Positions 11,031 to 23,927 of a DNA stretch of 64,000 nt are shown here, piece after piece. How positions within the stretch are numbered: the first letter of the stretch is position 1; each line of letters starts with the position of its first letter. Both the position numbers and the translations under genes were made by a program. Source of the DNA: Whalleya microplaca. Taxonomy: Eukaryota > Ascomycota > Sordariomycetes > Xylariales > Xylariaceae. Where the stretch lies: assembly GCA_022497155.1 (NCBI GenBank), contig MU385733.1, positions 1 through 64,000 on the forward strand, in the 5' to 3' direction. Below the pieces are notes generated by a model. It saw only the letters and a list, made by a program, of their open reading frames with translations. It ran no database searches and was not told the origin of the DNA.

Positions 11031-12642
11031 GTTCGAACTTTTCAGCGATTTTAGAGTCCTAGTTTTTACTCGGCGGCGATTTGGAAATTGATAAAACAGA
11101 CATGGCCCTTTCTCGACAGATATTTACGAGTTTTATCGTTTCTTCCAAGCTTATTATACTATATAGTACTTTGCAACTATCACGCTCTGCCTTATTTGGA
11201 AGACACTGCATGAACACACTAGAATCCCACAAGAATAGTAAAGCTGTTTCTGGCAAGCTTAGAACGATGATGAAAGGAGACAACTTCTAACTACAATAGA
11301 AGGGCGTAGTGGTAAATTGAAGCTGTCCTGTGGAATCATAGTGAGGGGCATATCTATTGTATTGGTACTATATGGCTACCTTCTATGTAGAACTAGACAG
11401 ATATATTGAGAATATTGAATTTTATATCGGCATAAGCCATGTATCTGTACGATGGCTCACTTGAGTAGAGTGGCCAATTCAACTCGAGTACGCCCTAAAT
11501 ATCAGTCTGATCAGACCCGACCAAAAAGGATCATATCAACTAATGTAGTTATGCCACAATGGCAAAGGAAAACAACTCAGGATGACGGCAATACATCACC
11601 CGGATCTTTATTGACTTGAACAATAGATACTATACAAGCAGCGACGACTCAAACATGATTGTTTTTATTTTTATTTTGTTTTGTTTCCTAATGGATGATA
11701 TTTATCTCTAGGTCAGTGTAGTTGAGCTTCGCCTCTATCTGATACCATTGATCGTACCTCAACCTTTCCACTGTTCCCCACCGTGCTATATTTTCTTTCC
11801 CATTCCATAAAATCGAGAGTCATTGTCCCTGAAGAACTCTCTATCTATGTCCAATATCAGTGCCTAGGTCTAGTCACGGTGTTCATAACGTTTGTGTTTT
11901 CGACTGGGAAGGTGGCTCTAGAGATAGACACCCAAACTTGTAACCTCAAAATTCACATATATCATCCTCTATCGTCTGTGGATGTACGAATTACCCTGAC
12001 TGGATGTGTTAAGCCTCTCTTCGGTCATAGTTTTCGGACATCAAATACATGCAGGAACACTATTGATGAAGCCATCATTACGGTAACTCATGGTATTGTG
12101 GTGCAATTGCACCGGATGCCATGTCCTCCGAAGTCAGTCAAACAAGAATACCAAAAAGTGTGCTATGGCGCGAACGGCTGACAAACAGATTCAGAGGTGC
12201 ACGTGATGCAGTCAACCTTGAATACCTGTCACTATCAATTCTGAGGGCTCCATGCCAATCAGGGTACGCTACTATATGTATCTAGACGATGAAGTATATA
12301 GTTCCCCAAGAGGAGTACATAGATATAGAGGTCAAAGTTGTGAATAGACAGAAATACTACTAAGGAGAGGAAAAGGCAAGTGAAGAACATTATTTTCACT
12401 ACCCCTTGATTTGCGAATAGTCTCTAAGAGACCGCAGCATAAGTTTACATCCCGAACTCCGCTGTCAATATCAATCGGCAATGGAATGAGAAGCACATTT
12501 CGTGTTTATCTACCTGTCTACTTACCGTAGCCCTAATATAGTAAATCACGTGTGCAATTAAAGAAGCTTCCTGAATAGCAACTCTAACTGTGCTCGGACA
12601 ATTACCATCTAGGGCAGTATCCGAAATTGCCACCATTTTATA
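11031..12642. other. Intergenic, no supported gene
   Basis: The longest frame (11783-12181, 132 codons) has no recognisable domain and odd composition, so it is not called. The region shows no clear repeats or RNA genes. Confidence 0.5.
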
Positions 12643-14187
12643 CTACCCACAAGCAGGCTCGTCTACAGTAGAGTTGGTAGCTTGTCTGGTCAGAGACCTT
12701 CCACCATATACTCCACCATCCAGGATAACAGCCTCATTATCATTTGAATCGTCCTGTACTCGTCTCCATCGTATTGTTCCAGCCTTGCGACCTTCCAACT
12801 GATTCCCCTTGCCCTTCACATCGAATACTGGCTTGATCAACCCACCGAGCAAGGGATTCTTGCTGAAACGACCACCACTGCCGTCTCCATGATGCGTGAC
12901 AGCCTCCTCTAGGGTCGCGCTACTATCACCGAGCTGTTGCTTGTTCTGTTCTCCCGGGCTTTTTGGCCGTTCAATGGCAGCCATCTTCATTACTGCCTTA
13001 CCGCCAACCAAATCGATGCTCATTACTTGTCTTCGCTTCTCGTAGTCAGGCCGGGAATTCCATTCCATCTCCCGCAACAATTTCTGCTGACGTTTGAATT
13101 CGCGAGCTCGCTCCTCGGGACTAGCCCACATGTTGCCTCCGCCGACGTCGAAGTCCGAAGCTTCATCCCTCACAGTCGTCCGTCGTGCATTCTGGGCTTG
13201 GAAACCGAGCAGGCGGTCCCTATGTTCAAGGGCTTTTGCCTGTGCCTCGCTGACGTCGCCGGGGGTTTCCCTCGGGCTGGAGAAAGGCGCAGGGGTTCTG
13301 GATACCTCGGGCTTCTTGTGAGCCGCGCGATCGACGGCCATCTTCTCTCTCCCTCGTTCGTCACGCAGTTCGCGGATCATCGACTGCACTTCAGCCGAAC
13401 TCAGTAGCGGCGTCCCGCAGAAGGTGCAAGGGCCGAGTCCCTCCTTCACGCAGATCACTTTGCCACAATTCAGGCAGTTTGGCGCAGCGGCTAGAAGCGG
13501 ATGCCGTGCAGCAACACAATTGCACCGCCTCGTAGCGACATCGCTTGCTTGCGTAGGGTTAGTGGTCGTCTCTAAAACGCGGATGGCGTCATCTAAGTCC
13601 GATAAAGCTGTAGAGGCGCCACGCATAGCGGTACCACCGGTGACATTAACCTTCGTATTCGGAGCTGGCGTTGAAGAACGCGAACTAGGCGTGGATTTCG
13701 GCTTGGACTTTCGGACATCTGATATCAGATGGCCTGCGGCAGAAGGAGGTGGTTTCGGCGGCGGAGGAGTTGCGGATTTCTGCGGTAAGCTTATTCTAGG
13801 AGACGACGATCCACTCGGCACTGCGGCCGGACTAGGCCTTCGGGAGATGTAATCGCTCCCGGCGTCCTTATTGTATGCTGTGCCAGGGACAGGGCCGTGA
13901 TCTTTGATCTGACGTGGTGCAGGGGTGTGCAAAGAAGCCTTCTTCTTCTTAGGCGCTTTCACAGACCTTGGCACTGGTTCAGTACTCGACGACGATTTAC
14001 TTGATGGTAGTTGTTGTCTTTTTGAGTTGAATGTGGCAATGAAGTCGACGGCTTCAGGTGAGTCACCAAGCAGATTGCGGAAGTGCTCAGCAGCCTCTGC
14101 GTTAGATAAAGTAGCAGCAAAATCTAACACTTGCTTGAGCTCATCATCAGGTAGCGGTAAAAGTCTCGACAACTGAGATATCGACAT
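12643..14187 (-). CDS. ASC-1/TRIP4-type C2HC5 zinc-finger protein (Rqt4-like)
   Basis: A single exon of 514 residues. The start was chosen at the ATG at 14187 (MSISQLSRLL), where the conserved helical N-terminus begins; the frame stays open 62 codons further upstream but that part looks non-coding. Residues about 222-257 form a zf-C2HC5 finger (CNC...C..C...C...CTFC pattern), the hallmark of human TRIP4/ASC-1 and yeast Rqt4. The region between about 75 and 190 is Ser/Pro/Lys-rich and disordered. The C-terminal third has basic, Trp-containing motifs. By family knowledge these proteins belong to the ASC-1/RQT complex, which splits collided ribosomes. Orthology to Rqt4 is inferred from the finger alone. 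Confidence 0.85.
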   Translation of the reverse strand: MSISQLSRLLPLPDDELKQVLDFAATLSNAEAAEHFRNLLGDSPEAVDFIATFNSKRQQLPSSKSSSSTEPVPRSVKAPKKKKASLHTPAPRQIKDHGPVPGTAYNKDAGSDYISRRPSPAAVPSGSSSPRISLPQKSATPPPPKPPPSAAGHLISDVRKSKPKSTPSSRSSTPAPNTKVNVTGGTAMRGASTALSDLDDAIRVLETTTNPTQASDVATRRCNCVAARHPLLAAAPNCLNCGKVICVKEGLGPCTFCGTPLLSSAEVQSMIRELRDERGREKMAVDRAAHKKPEVSRTPAPFSSPRETPGDVSEAQAKALEHRDRLLGFQAQNARRTTVRDEASDFDVGGGNMWASPEERAREFKRQQKLLREMEWNSRPDYEKRRQVMSIDLVGGKAVMKMAAIERPKSPGEQNKQQLGDSSATLEEAVTHHGDGSGGRFSKNPLLGGLIKPVFDVKGKGNQLEGRKAGTIRWRRVQDDSNDNEAVILDGGVYGGRSLTRQATNSTVDEPACG

Positions 14188-15731
14188 GATGGCTTGCCCT
14201 GGGTCTATGATGTGTGTGGCCAAAGAAGAGAGAAGCTGACAACCTAGAGGCTCTTGAGGGATATCACGTGCTAAGCTTTGTGAATCTTCAACCTGGAGGG
14301 AAAGCGTTTGTACGTGTATCAAGGTAAGCAGTCGCAGTTGATGCCAGCTGGCTCGAACGAGAATTTTGTGCAATACCTAGCATACATTATGTATCTATAG
14401 TGGGGCGACAGGATCTCAAACACTCAATTAGATCCATGGATGTTTTACAATGGGGCATCCCTACCTACCAGCTGCCAGGCTGCCGCCTATGTACCTAGAT
14501 AGTATATTACCTACATCCATGTAGGTAGCTCAGATGGATGTACGAACGGTATGTATATTTCCGTAGAGCTAGAAGCATTTCTCTTAAAGAAACTAACAAT
14601 TACGAGTTGGTTTATAAATACATGCAAGTTCTGGATGGAGAAAGAAAAAGTCAAATTCAATTATGCCTACAGTTTATAATTCCTTACAATAACAAATTGT
14701 CTAACCAGAATGCACGTGATCAAACACACCAAGGTACAGTTGTACGAGCTTGAGCATCTCACAGAAACACCCAGAATGTCTTGATAGACGTTGCAGAGGT
14801 AATGATAAGGTTGATATCGATTCTATGTCCTTCACTCTAGCTTATGAATGCACTGGAAAATTAGCATCCGAGACAGGCCAACATAACTTGAAAGACCATA
14901 CAGGCGGACTCAGCGGTATGAAGTGAGCGTAACTAACTGTAGGCTCGCTAGATGACTAAGCACATACAGCACACTACCTAGGTAAATCAATTCTGCCAGG
15001 TAGCATTAGCACCTCTCCATCCTTATTGATTCATCATCTGTTCACTCTCACGTTTCCACGAAACCTGACATAACCTAATGAATTGTGTACATATCACGAG
15101 TTATCCCAGCAGTTGGGGGATCTTCTTCGGCATGTGGAGGCAACGCTCGCATGACCTGCGGAGCATGACCCCCTGAGCACATGTGACTTTGTAACCAGGC
15201 TTCTATGTACATGTACGATGCCAGAAAGCTTTGACTCCCGTGGGGATTGGCCGCTATAAGGATAGACCTAATCCTCTTGATTAATATATCGGGAAGCTAT
15301 AGACTTTGATCAACCCTGGCCAACCAATCGTCCTCAGTACAGGGCAGGGACAGTTACCCCAATATTCTGGCCTAATAAGTATGTACCTTCATACATACAG
15401 CGTCAAAGGGCCAGTTTCAGCTGACAGTGGGGTAGTGTCCCTACCACAGTATATATCCATCAATAACCCGTAGGTACATACATGATGCATGTACCTGCGT
15501 TTTACCCATGCCCAACTCCAGCTGTGACGTAGCCAGATCCGTCTATGTACAATTGAACGGCACGCCTCGTCCGCTTTGCTTACCACAACTCACCCGAACT
15601 ACTTAACCTACCTTATTAACCTAACCTTAGACTCTATGTGATACTTCGGGATAGGCATTGTGCATGACCGCTGTCAATTTATCCGAACGCGTCCGTTCTT
15701 CAGTCGCCTGTACGGCGGTACATAGCTGATA
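14188..15731. other. Intergenic, no gene seen
   Basis: Non-coding sequence between divergent genes. It carries one exact TACCTAGGTA at 14975-14984 and several related CTACCT/AGGTAG words around 14465-14530. No RNA genes were recognised. Confidence 0.55.
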
Positions 15732-18532
15732 ATGGCGCCGCAATCATACCAGACGTTTGTTCCAAATTCATCGTCCTCGGAAAAGCTGGGGGATAAGTCT
15801 ATACATCAAGTTGACATATTACTACCACATACCAGCAATAAATATCCGCTAGGGAAGAGGCGCAATGGCCTGCCCTCCGAGTCTGACTACTTCTTGCTTA
15901 AGTTGTTTGCCTGCATCTCGACCATTGGTGCTCTGTTGATATTTATCTACGATGCTATTACACAACCATCTTCTTGTCTTCGGCATCAACACGCCACCGG
16001 GACTGCGTTCCTCGATCACGAGGGACCCATCAGTTCCTTTGCGGGCAAGACATTTTTAAGGGATAATATTCCTTTCATTGATATTCCTGACTCCCTCATC
16101 CAGGATGTCTACTACTACAGGTGGACATCCCTTCAACGGAATATTCGCTACACCACGCCTGGGACTGGCTACATGTTCACTGAATTCGTGCAACCCGTTG
16201 GCTATGCCAAAGCATTCGGAAGCATTGATGCTGCGGCCGGGCATCAAATTGACGAGGCAAGATGGTTGAGAGACACATCCTTCGCAGACGACTACATCCA
16301 ATTGTATACACGTGGACCCGCCGATTCGCTGCAGTACACTCAATGGATCCTTGACGCTATGGGCCGTCGAGCCCTGGTTACAGGAGACAATCACTTCCTC
16401 TCCGCTCAGCTTGATGACATGGTTCGCGTATGGCATGAATGGGATGGTGTCTTCGATGAGTACGCCGGCTTGTACTACTACCAGCCGATGTGGGATGCCC
16501 AGGAACTGTCGCTACCGGGTTTTGTTTCCGACCCGAACAATACCGATTGGATTCTTAGAAGGGACGGCCCTGACACTTTCAGGCCCAATCATAATGCTTA
16601 TATGGTGGCAAATGCCAGAGCCATCGCGGCAGCGGCCAGTCTCGCGCGTGACGGGTTCCGCGAGGTAAAATTCACCAAGTTAGCTGATGATCTCGAGTCT
16701 TCCATGTATCAGCGAATGTGGGCGCCTGAACAGCAGTTCTTTATGGATATTATTAGGCCAGGCAATCCCAACCTGACCCCGCTCACTGGGAGAGAACAGG
16801 TCGGACTGTTTCCGTATCGCTTCAACATTGGCCTAAATAAGACATATACCCAGCCAGCTGTGGACTCGATGTTCGATCCGAACATCTTCGGGGCACCCTA
16901 TGGTCCCACTACTTTGGAAATACAGAATCCATGGTTCATGAACATGAGGCCCAACGAGTACTGTAGGATAGCCAGCCTCGCATCGACAGCTCAGCCTGTC
17001 AACCCGGTTCGAATGCTGACTTATATTCTTAGGTTGCTATTGGAATGGAATGTCTTGGCCGTTTTCGACCAGTCATACTCTCAAGTCACTTGCAGCTATA
17101 TACCATTCTGGGACTACTAACGTGACTGCAGAACAATATTTTGAATATCTACAGATGTATGCAAGAACCCAGCAAAAGAATGGTCACCCTTATGTTGCAG
17201 AATCGCACTACCCTTTCAATGATAGCTGGAGTGCCGACGGTTGGAATCATTCAGAGCATTATGACCATTCCACAAATAACGACGACGTCATTACTGGGCT
17301 ATTTGGAATTCTGCCACAAGACGACACCCTCAAGATTTCCCCCATTGTTCCCAAGAACTGGACTTATTTTGCATTAGAGAATCTGCCATATCACGGCCAC
17401 CTAGTTACGGTATTGTATGACGAGCATGGGACGAAATACAACACTGGAGCTGGCTTAACCGTCTTCGTTGATGGCGAGAAGGTACATCATAGTGCCGACA
17501 AGACTGCCTCGATACCAGTACCTCCGCAGGTTGTAACAGCTAATGCACTAGTTAATATTGCAGGTTAGTGACAGAAATCTTTGATTGCCCGCCCCTCTAA
17601 GTTAACCTAGAGCCGTGCTTCATTGCATTATTCTTATTAACTCTACCTACCATACCTTTGGAAAGCGAGTAGTGATATAGTTACCAGCTAATGCATTGAT
17701 TTATATAGCAAACCCTGTAGGACTGGGTGGATACCCGTTAGCCGATGCAACATACACCAATGCTGGCGACTTCCAATATAAAGCCATCGATGGAGTCCTT
17801 TTCTATGATGATATACCAGACAATAGGTGGACGAATTACGGATCACCTAATATGAACGACACGCTTACTATTACGTTTGCCCGGCCGAGGAATGTTTCTT
17901 CGGTAACACTGGCGTTGTATTCGGATCTCGCACGGGGTGGAGGTATTGATCTACCAGCCAGTGTAGAGATATACGGTTCTGATGGTCTCATAACGACACT
18001 GCATGAGACCTCTAAATTATTGCCTAATGACCGCAACGAAGTGAGATTTCAGCAGGTTGAGACCCTATTTTTGGCTGTCAATTTCTACCGCAAATCACCC
18101 AAAGTCTTTGTTGGCGTCTGCGAGCTGGAGGTCTGGACGCCACCCGTTCCAGGGCCAAATTATTACGCAGCCGATGCGTATCTTACTGGGCAGAAAACCA
18201 GTGTCACGTTTGATAACTCATCAACTGCCACTGCCAACGGAGCTGTTGTTGGGGGCTTGGGATCAGATAGCAATGTAGCCTTCTCGGGCATCGTGTCGGA
18301 CGGTGGGCGAACGACTCTGACTCTCAGCTACTCGAATTCTGGCGACAAGACAGTGGGGCTGGGTGTTGAAGTCAACCAGGTGCCACAGACAAGTCTCAAC
18401 TTGCACCCAAGTAAGGGTAAATATGTTACCGTCACAGCGAATGTCACGTTGGCCGTGGGCAAGAATTATGTAAGCTTAAAGGGAGGCTCGGACAGCATGG
18501 ACTTGAGACTAGAGACATTGTCCTTGATTTGA
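15732..18532 (+). CDS. Membrane-anchored six-hairpin glycosidase (MGH1/GH63-like) with carbohydrate-binding-like C-terminus
   Basis: Three exons, 15732-16962, 17033-17563 and 17709-18532, give 861 residues. Residues about 55-73 are a single hydrophobic segment with basic residues before it, suggesting a type II membrane anchor. The lumenal or extracellular part begins with an (alpha/alpha)6 domain. Its conserved segment NEYCCYWNGMSWPF...TLKSLA is restored exactly by the first splice and resembles bacterial MGH1-like hydrolases of the GH63/GH37 clan. A beta domain follows. Residues about 590-720 resemble an F5/8 type C (discoidin) module, and the last about 130 a CBM6/35-like module. A second in-frame acceptor at 17687 would add 7 residues (868 aa). 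The substrate is unknown. Confidence 0.75.
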
Positions 18533-19197
18533 TGATGATCTAAGTTGAAGAGCCAATTATTATCATGAGTAGCTAGAGCTAGGACAGGAACAATGTCAAG
18601 CAATTACGAGAAAATCCGACTTCTCTCCTCCTCTGCAAAGGATCCTTGGTGTTTAAAATGTTAGGAATACCTATGTACCTACAAAATGAATCTCTCACCA
18701 GTGCCTTTCGGTTGCAATATTCAGGTAGGCATTTCACATCTGTTTCTGATCTACTAGTTGAAGGTGGTCCTTCTCTTATTAATAGGAGGCATGACAATCA
18801 TGAAGATGTAACAAGTGCAACTTGTGTGAATGAACAGACAAGCCAGGATACCTAGGTACCTTCCTAACTGCCTTAGGGACCACATGGCCGCATGGGTGGA
18901 TAGGTACCTAGGTACATACTTTGGCTACGGAACAAACAGAACACCGAGGCCGTGGACGGCAGCTGGCAGCACCGACAAGCAGCTAGACTAATAGGTGTTG
19001 CCACACGTCAACTTGCGGTTTGGAAGTGTTCAGAACTCTGAACACGAAGAATTTCATCCCACTCACTCACCAACTTAGGTTAGGTAGATTACGCGCTTTC
19101 AGACACGTTGACAGCCTGGTCTCAATTCGAAAGAAGAAACCATCTGACAACAATCGCAAGAGCCACTACCGGCATACGGGATCACGAATGGGTTGCC
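18533..19197. other. Intergenic; upstream of SPF1
   Basis: No gene. Two exact TACCTAGGTA palindromes stand at 18849-18858 and 18905-18914, only 56 bases apart and about 300 bases upstream of the SPF1 start. Confidence 0.6.
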
Positions 19198-22100
19198 ATG
19201 CCTCTCGTCGATAACCCCCAAATCAAGAGCGCCGACCTGCTCTCGCCGCTCCCGCTCTACCTCCACACCTATGTCGCGCCCTTTGCGATAATATGGCCTA
19301 TCTTCGCCAGATACTTTTACACTCCCGAGCTGTACGACAAGCACATTGGCTCGTCCGAGTGGACCTTTGTCTGGTGTGGCACCATTATCACTCTTCAGAG
19401 TCTGGTCTGGCTTAGTACCAACTGGAGTGTCAACCTCAAGGGAACCTTCACTGCCCGAAAAGCCAGCAAGATCGAAGATGCCCAGCTGATCAAGGTCATT
19501 CCCGTCGCCAACGCCGGATCAGCTGAGATCTGCGAACTCGTACGCGAAAAGGTACCGCGTGCCCAGCCCAGCCCTGCCCAGCCCAGCCTATCCCATCTCC
19601 GCCGCTTCGGCTTCGGCTTCAGCTTCAGCTTCAAAACTAACAGTGGTGGTAATCTAGGTTGGCGACAAGACGAATCTGTCCTTCCTCTTCCAGAAACGCC
19701 GTTTTCTCTACGATCCTGTCAAGCAATCTTTCAGCCCCCTGGTCTACGAGCTCGATCTCGAGCCGAAGCCCCAGATCGCCAAGTTTCAGAACTCCACAGG
19801 TATCACCTCCCAAGCCGAACTCACGAGACTTGAGCAATACTATGGCTCGAACACCTTCGATATCCCCGTTCCCACCTTCACCGAGCTCTTCCGAGAACAT
19901 GCCGTCGCCCCGTTCTTTGTCTTTCAGGTCTTCTGTGTCGGTCTTTGGATGTTGGATGAGTATTGGTACTACTCTCTCTTCACCCTCTTCATGCTCGTCG
20001 CATTCGAGAGCACTGTTGTCTGGCAGCGCCAGCGCACCTTGAACGAATTCCGAGGCATGACCATCAAGCCTTATGACATATGGGTTCATCGACTGGGCAA
20101 GTGGTCCGAGGTCCAGAGCGACAAGCTGCTGCCGGGCGACCTTGTATCCGTCTCCCGCACCAAAGAGGACAGCGGTGTCGCATGTGATATGCTTTTGGTC
20201 GAGGGTACTGCTATCGTTAACGAAGCTATGCTTTCCGGCGAGAGCACACCCCTGCTCAAGGACTCGATTCAGCTGCGACCCGCCGATGTTCCGATTGATA
20301 GCGAGGGTCTTGACAAGAACGCCTTCCTATGGGGTGGTACCAAGGTCCTGCAGATTACGCACGGCAATCCCGACGATGATAAGCCAAAGCTCGCTTCTGG
20401 AGTTCGTGCGCCTCCTGATAATGGCGCTATGGCCATCGTCATGAAGACCGGCTTTGAGACATCGCAAGGCAGCCTGGTACGTACCATGATCTACTCGACG
20501 GAGCGCGTCTCTGCAAATAACGTCGAGGCTTTGCTTTTCATCCTGTTCCTACTCATCTTCGCCTTGGCTGCCTCTTGGTACGTGTGGGATGAGGGCGTAA
20601 AGAGAGACCGAAAGAGATCCAAGTTGCTGTTAGATTGCATCTTGATCGTTACGAGCGTCGTGCCCCCCGAGTTGCCGATGGAACTCAGCCTGGCAGTCAA
20701 TACCAGTCTTGCAGCCCTAGCGAAGTATGCCATCTTTTGTACTGAACCTTTCCGCATCCCGTTCGCCGGTCGCATAGACGTGGCTTGTTTCGATAAGACG
20801 GGTACCCTGACGGGTGAAGATCTCGTTGTGGAAGGCATCGCCGGACTCGGACTGGGCCATTCTGGCACTGATACTCCTCGCGAATCCGACGGCGCCCACA
20901 GCCATATGTCTTCTGTCAAGGAGGCTGGCATGGAGACGACTCTTGTGCTGGCCACCGCTCATGCCCTCGTCAAGCTTGAAGAAGGTGACGTCGTTGGCGA
21001 CCCTATGGAAAAGGCTACTCTAACTGCTCTCGGGTGGGCTCTTGGTAAAAATGATACTCTTGCGGCAAAGCCATCCGTTGCAACCACCGGGGGCGTCTCT
21101 GGTGCTGTTCAGATCAGGCGTCGATTTCAGTTCTCTTCGGCTTTAAAACGCCAAAGCTCTGTTGCTACCGTTCATGCCGCAGATCCGAAGACAGGTAACA
21201 AAATACGCGGCACCTTTGTCGGTGTGAAGGGCGCCCCGGAGACCATTATGAAGATGCTTGTCAGCGTTCCTCAAGACTATGAAGAGACTTTCAAATACTT
21301 CACTCGCCGCGGCTCTCGTGTGCTTGCTCTCGCTTACAAGCAGCTTACTACCGATAGCGAGCTGGGCTCTGGCAAGATCAACGACTTGAAACGCGAGAAG
21401 GTTGAAGCTGGCCTCACTTTTGCCGGTTTCTTGGTTCTACAATGTCCTCTCAAGGATGATGCGAAACAAGCGGTACAAATGTTGAATGAAAGCAGCCATC
21501 GTGTCGTCATGATAACCGGAGACAATCCGCTCACTGCTGTCCACGTCGCCCGAGAGGTCGAGATCGTCGATCGTGATGTTCTTATCCTCGATGCCCCGGA
21601 ACAAAACGAGGGAGGCGAGAAACTAGTATGGCGAAGTGTTCACGATAAGACAAACATCGAAGTCGACGCCTCTAAACCGATTGATCCCGAGATTATCAGG
21701 TCGAAGGATATCTGTGTCACTGGATATGCACTGGCTAAATTCAGAGATAATGCCGGCGCCTGGCGTTCGCTCCTACGCCATACTTGGGTATACGCTCGTG
21801 TCTCCCCGAAGCAAAAGGAAGAGATTCTCCTTGGTATGAAAGATATGGGCTATTTCACCCTTATGGCCGGAGATGGTACCAATGATGTCGGTGCTTTGAA
21901 ACAGGCCCATATCGGTATTGCTCTTCTCAATGGCACACAGGAAGACTTGACGAGGATTGCTGAACATTCGCGCAACGCCAAGATGAAGGAGCTGTACCAA
22001 AAACAGATTGATCTCATGAAGAGATTCAACCAGCCTGCCCCTCCAGTTCCAGCATTAATTGCCCATCTCTATCCGCCCGGCCCTTCTAATCCTCACTATC

Positions 22101-23332
22101 ACAAGGCTATGGAGCGGGAGGCGCAGAAGAAGGGCGTGACAGTCGAAGAACTTGCAAGACAGAACGGCACAAATATCGAGACGGTGACGAGTCCTGGGGC
22201 ACAGCAATTGATAAACAACGATCCTAGGGCAGCGAAACAACAAGAAGCAGCTAAGAAGGCAGCTGGTTTCGCCGACAAGATGACCAGTGCAATGATGGAA
22301 CAAGAGCTAGGCGATGACGAGCCACCGGCACTGAAACTGGGTGACGCTTCAGTCGCTGCGCCATTTACTAGCAAGCTACGAAACGTCATTGCCATCCCTA
22401 ACATCATTCGTCAAGGCCGTTGTACTTTGGTCGCCACTATCCAGATGTACAAGATTCTGGCTCTCAATTGTCTTATCAGCGCCTACAGTCTCAGTGTTCT
22501 TTATCTTGAAGGTATCAAGTTTGGCGATGGCCAAATCACCATTAGCGGAATGCTCATGAGTGTCTGCTTCCTTTCTATCTCTCGCGCCAAATCCGTCGAA
22601 GGCTTGTCCAAAGAGAGACCGCAGCCCAATATCTTCAACTTTTATATCATTGGCTCGATCCTGGGCCAGTTTGCGATTCACATAGTGACATTGGTTTATA
22701 TCGCCCGGTTTTGCGATAAACTCGAGCCGTGAGTCTCCTGTAATACCATCTAACCGTCCAGATCAAGGCTAACGTTAGGTAGACGCTCCGAAATGGTCGA
22801 TCTAGAGGCCGAGTTCAGTCCTTCGTTGCTCAACAGTGCCGTGTACCTTTTGCAACTGATTCAGCAGATCTCTACCTTCGCGGTCAACTACCAGGGCAGG
22901 CCTTTCCGGGAGTCGCTCTCGGAGAACCGGGGAATGTTCTGGGGTATTGTGGGGGTTACCGCCATTGCCTTCTCCTGCTCGACTGAATTCATACCAGAAC
23001 TCAATGAGCAGATGAAACTTGTCAAGTTCAGCGATGAGTTCAAGACGACTATGACGGCTATCATGATCATCGACTATGTTGGCTGCTGGCTGATTGAGGT
23101 GGTCCTCAAGCGACTGTTCAGCGACTATCGACCTCGCGACATCGCCAAACGACGGCCAGAGCAGCTTGAACGGGAGAGGATCAGAAAAGAAGGCGAGAAG
23201 GCCCAGAAGGACGCCGAGGAGGAGAGAAAGAGGTTAGAGAAGGTGGAAGAGTTTGAGAGAAAACTAGAAACGCAAAGGCAGAAGATTCGCGAGTGGAGCG
23301 AAGCTCGTGCCCGTCCCCAGGCAGCCAGGTGA
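19198..23332 (+). CDS. SPF1: P5A-type ATPase of the ER (Spf1)
   Basis: Three exons, 19198-19551, 19658-22728 and 22783-23332, give 1324 residues. The start at 19198 (MPLVDNPQIKS) was chosen over an in-frame upstream ATG at 19108 because conserved fungal Spf1 proteins begin here. The P5A membrane motif PPELPMELS is near residue 454, the phosphorylation site DKTGT near 497, an LSGES-type actuator motif near 310, KGAPE in the nucleotide domain and the hinge GDGTND near 857. A charged insert of about 100 residues follows the hinge, as in P5A pumps. The C-terminus ends in a charged coiled coil. By family knowledge it removes misinserted tail-anchored helices from the ER. The first intron contains CTTCGG/CTTCAG and CCCAG tandem repeats. 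Confidence 0.96.
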
Positions 23333-23927
23333 TTGGTCAGTGTTTTCATGTTGTTAAGAGGTAGATATCATGCGGGAGTGGGCACTGGTGTATAGAAGAG
23401 AGGCCTGCATTGTAGACATAGAAGATCGGGGTAAGCTGTGAGAAACCTTCATCTCCCCTACTCGATGGTACGGATCAACAACTGTGGCAGTGAACATAGA
23501 TATTTGTTAAACACCCAAATCAACACGCATATTCTCTGGTTCATAACTCCCTTCTTGATATCTCCATGGCATCCTAACCCACCAGCGCATAGTTGCATGT
23601 TTGCTCACCCCGAGCTTGGGAATATCCGGGCTTAATACGGAACAACCGGGCAAACCTCGGTAGCAGGCCCAGATTTGTGTGACTCGATCATTTCGTGTCT
23701 GTCCCTATTCCAAGCTCTCTCCCAATTGCATGCTCTAGCCCAATCAGGATATTCCGATAACTGGCTACGCATACGAGGATAACGCATACGACAATGTGAC
23801 TGCCGAGTCCAAAGGAGCTCTGCTAGCTCGACTTTTTGATACGAGCACGGATAGACATTTCGACGTTGTTTATCCTGACTTTATACGTACCGGTAACACC
23901 TATAGCATCTGTATATAGATACAGAAA
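23333..23927. other. Intergenic, no gene seen
   Basis: About 600 bases between two genes on the same strand. Nothing beyond short frames was recognised. Confidence 0.6.

Noticed and set aside
11783..12181. 132-codon plus-strand frame
   Set aside because: No domain, no splice or neighbour support, and codon use like the surrounding non-coding DNA.
17001..17025. GGTTCGAAT tRNA T-loop-like word
   Set aside because: It lies inside an intron and no matching acceptor or anticodon arms can be formed around it.
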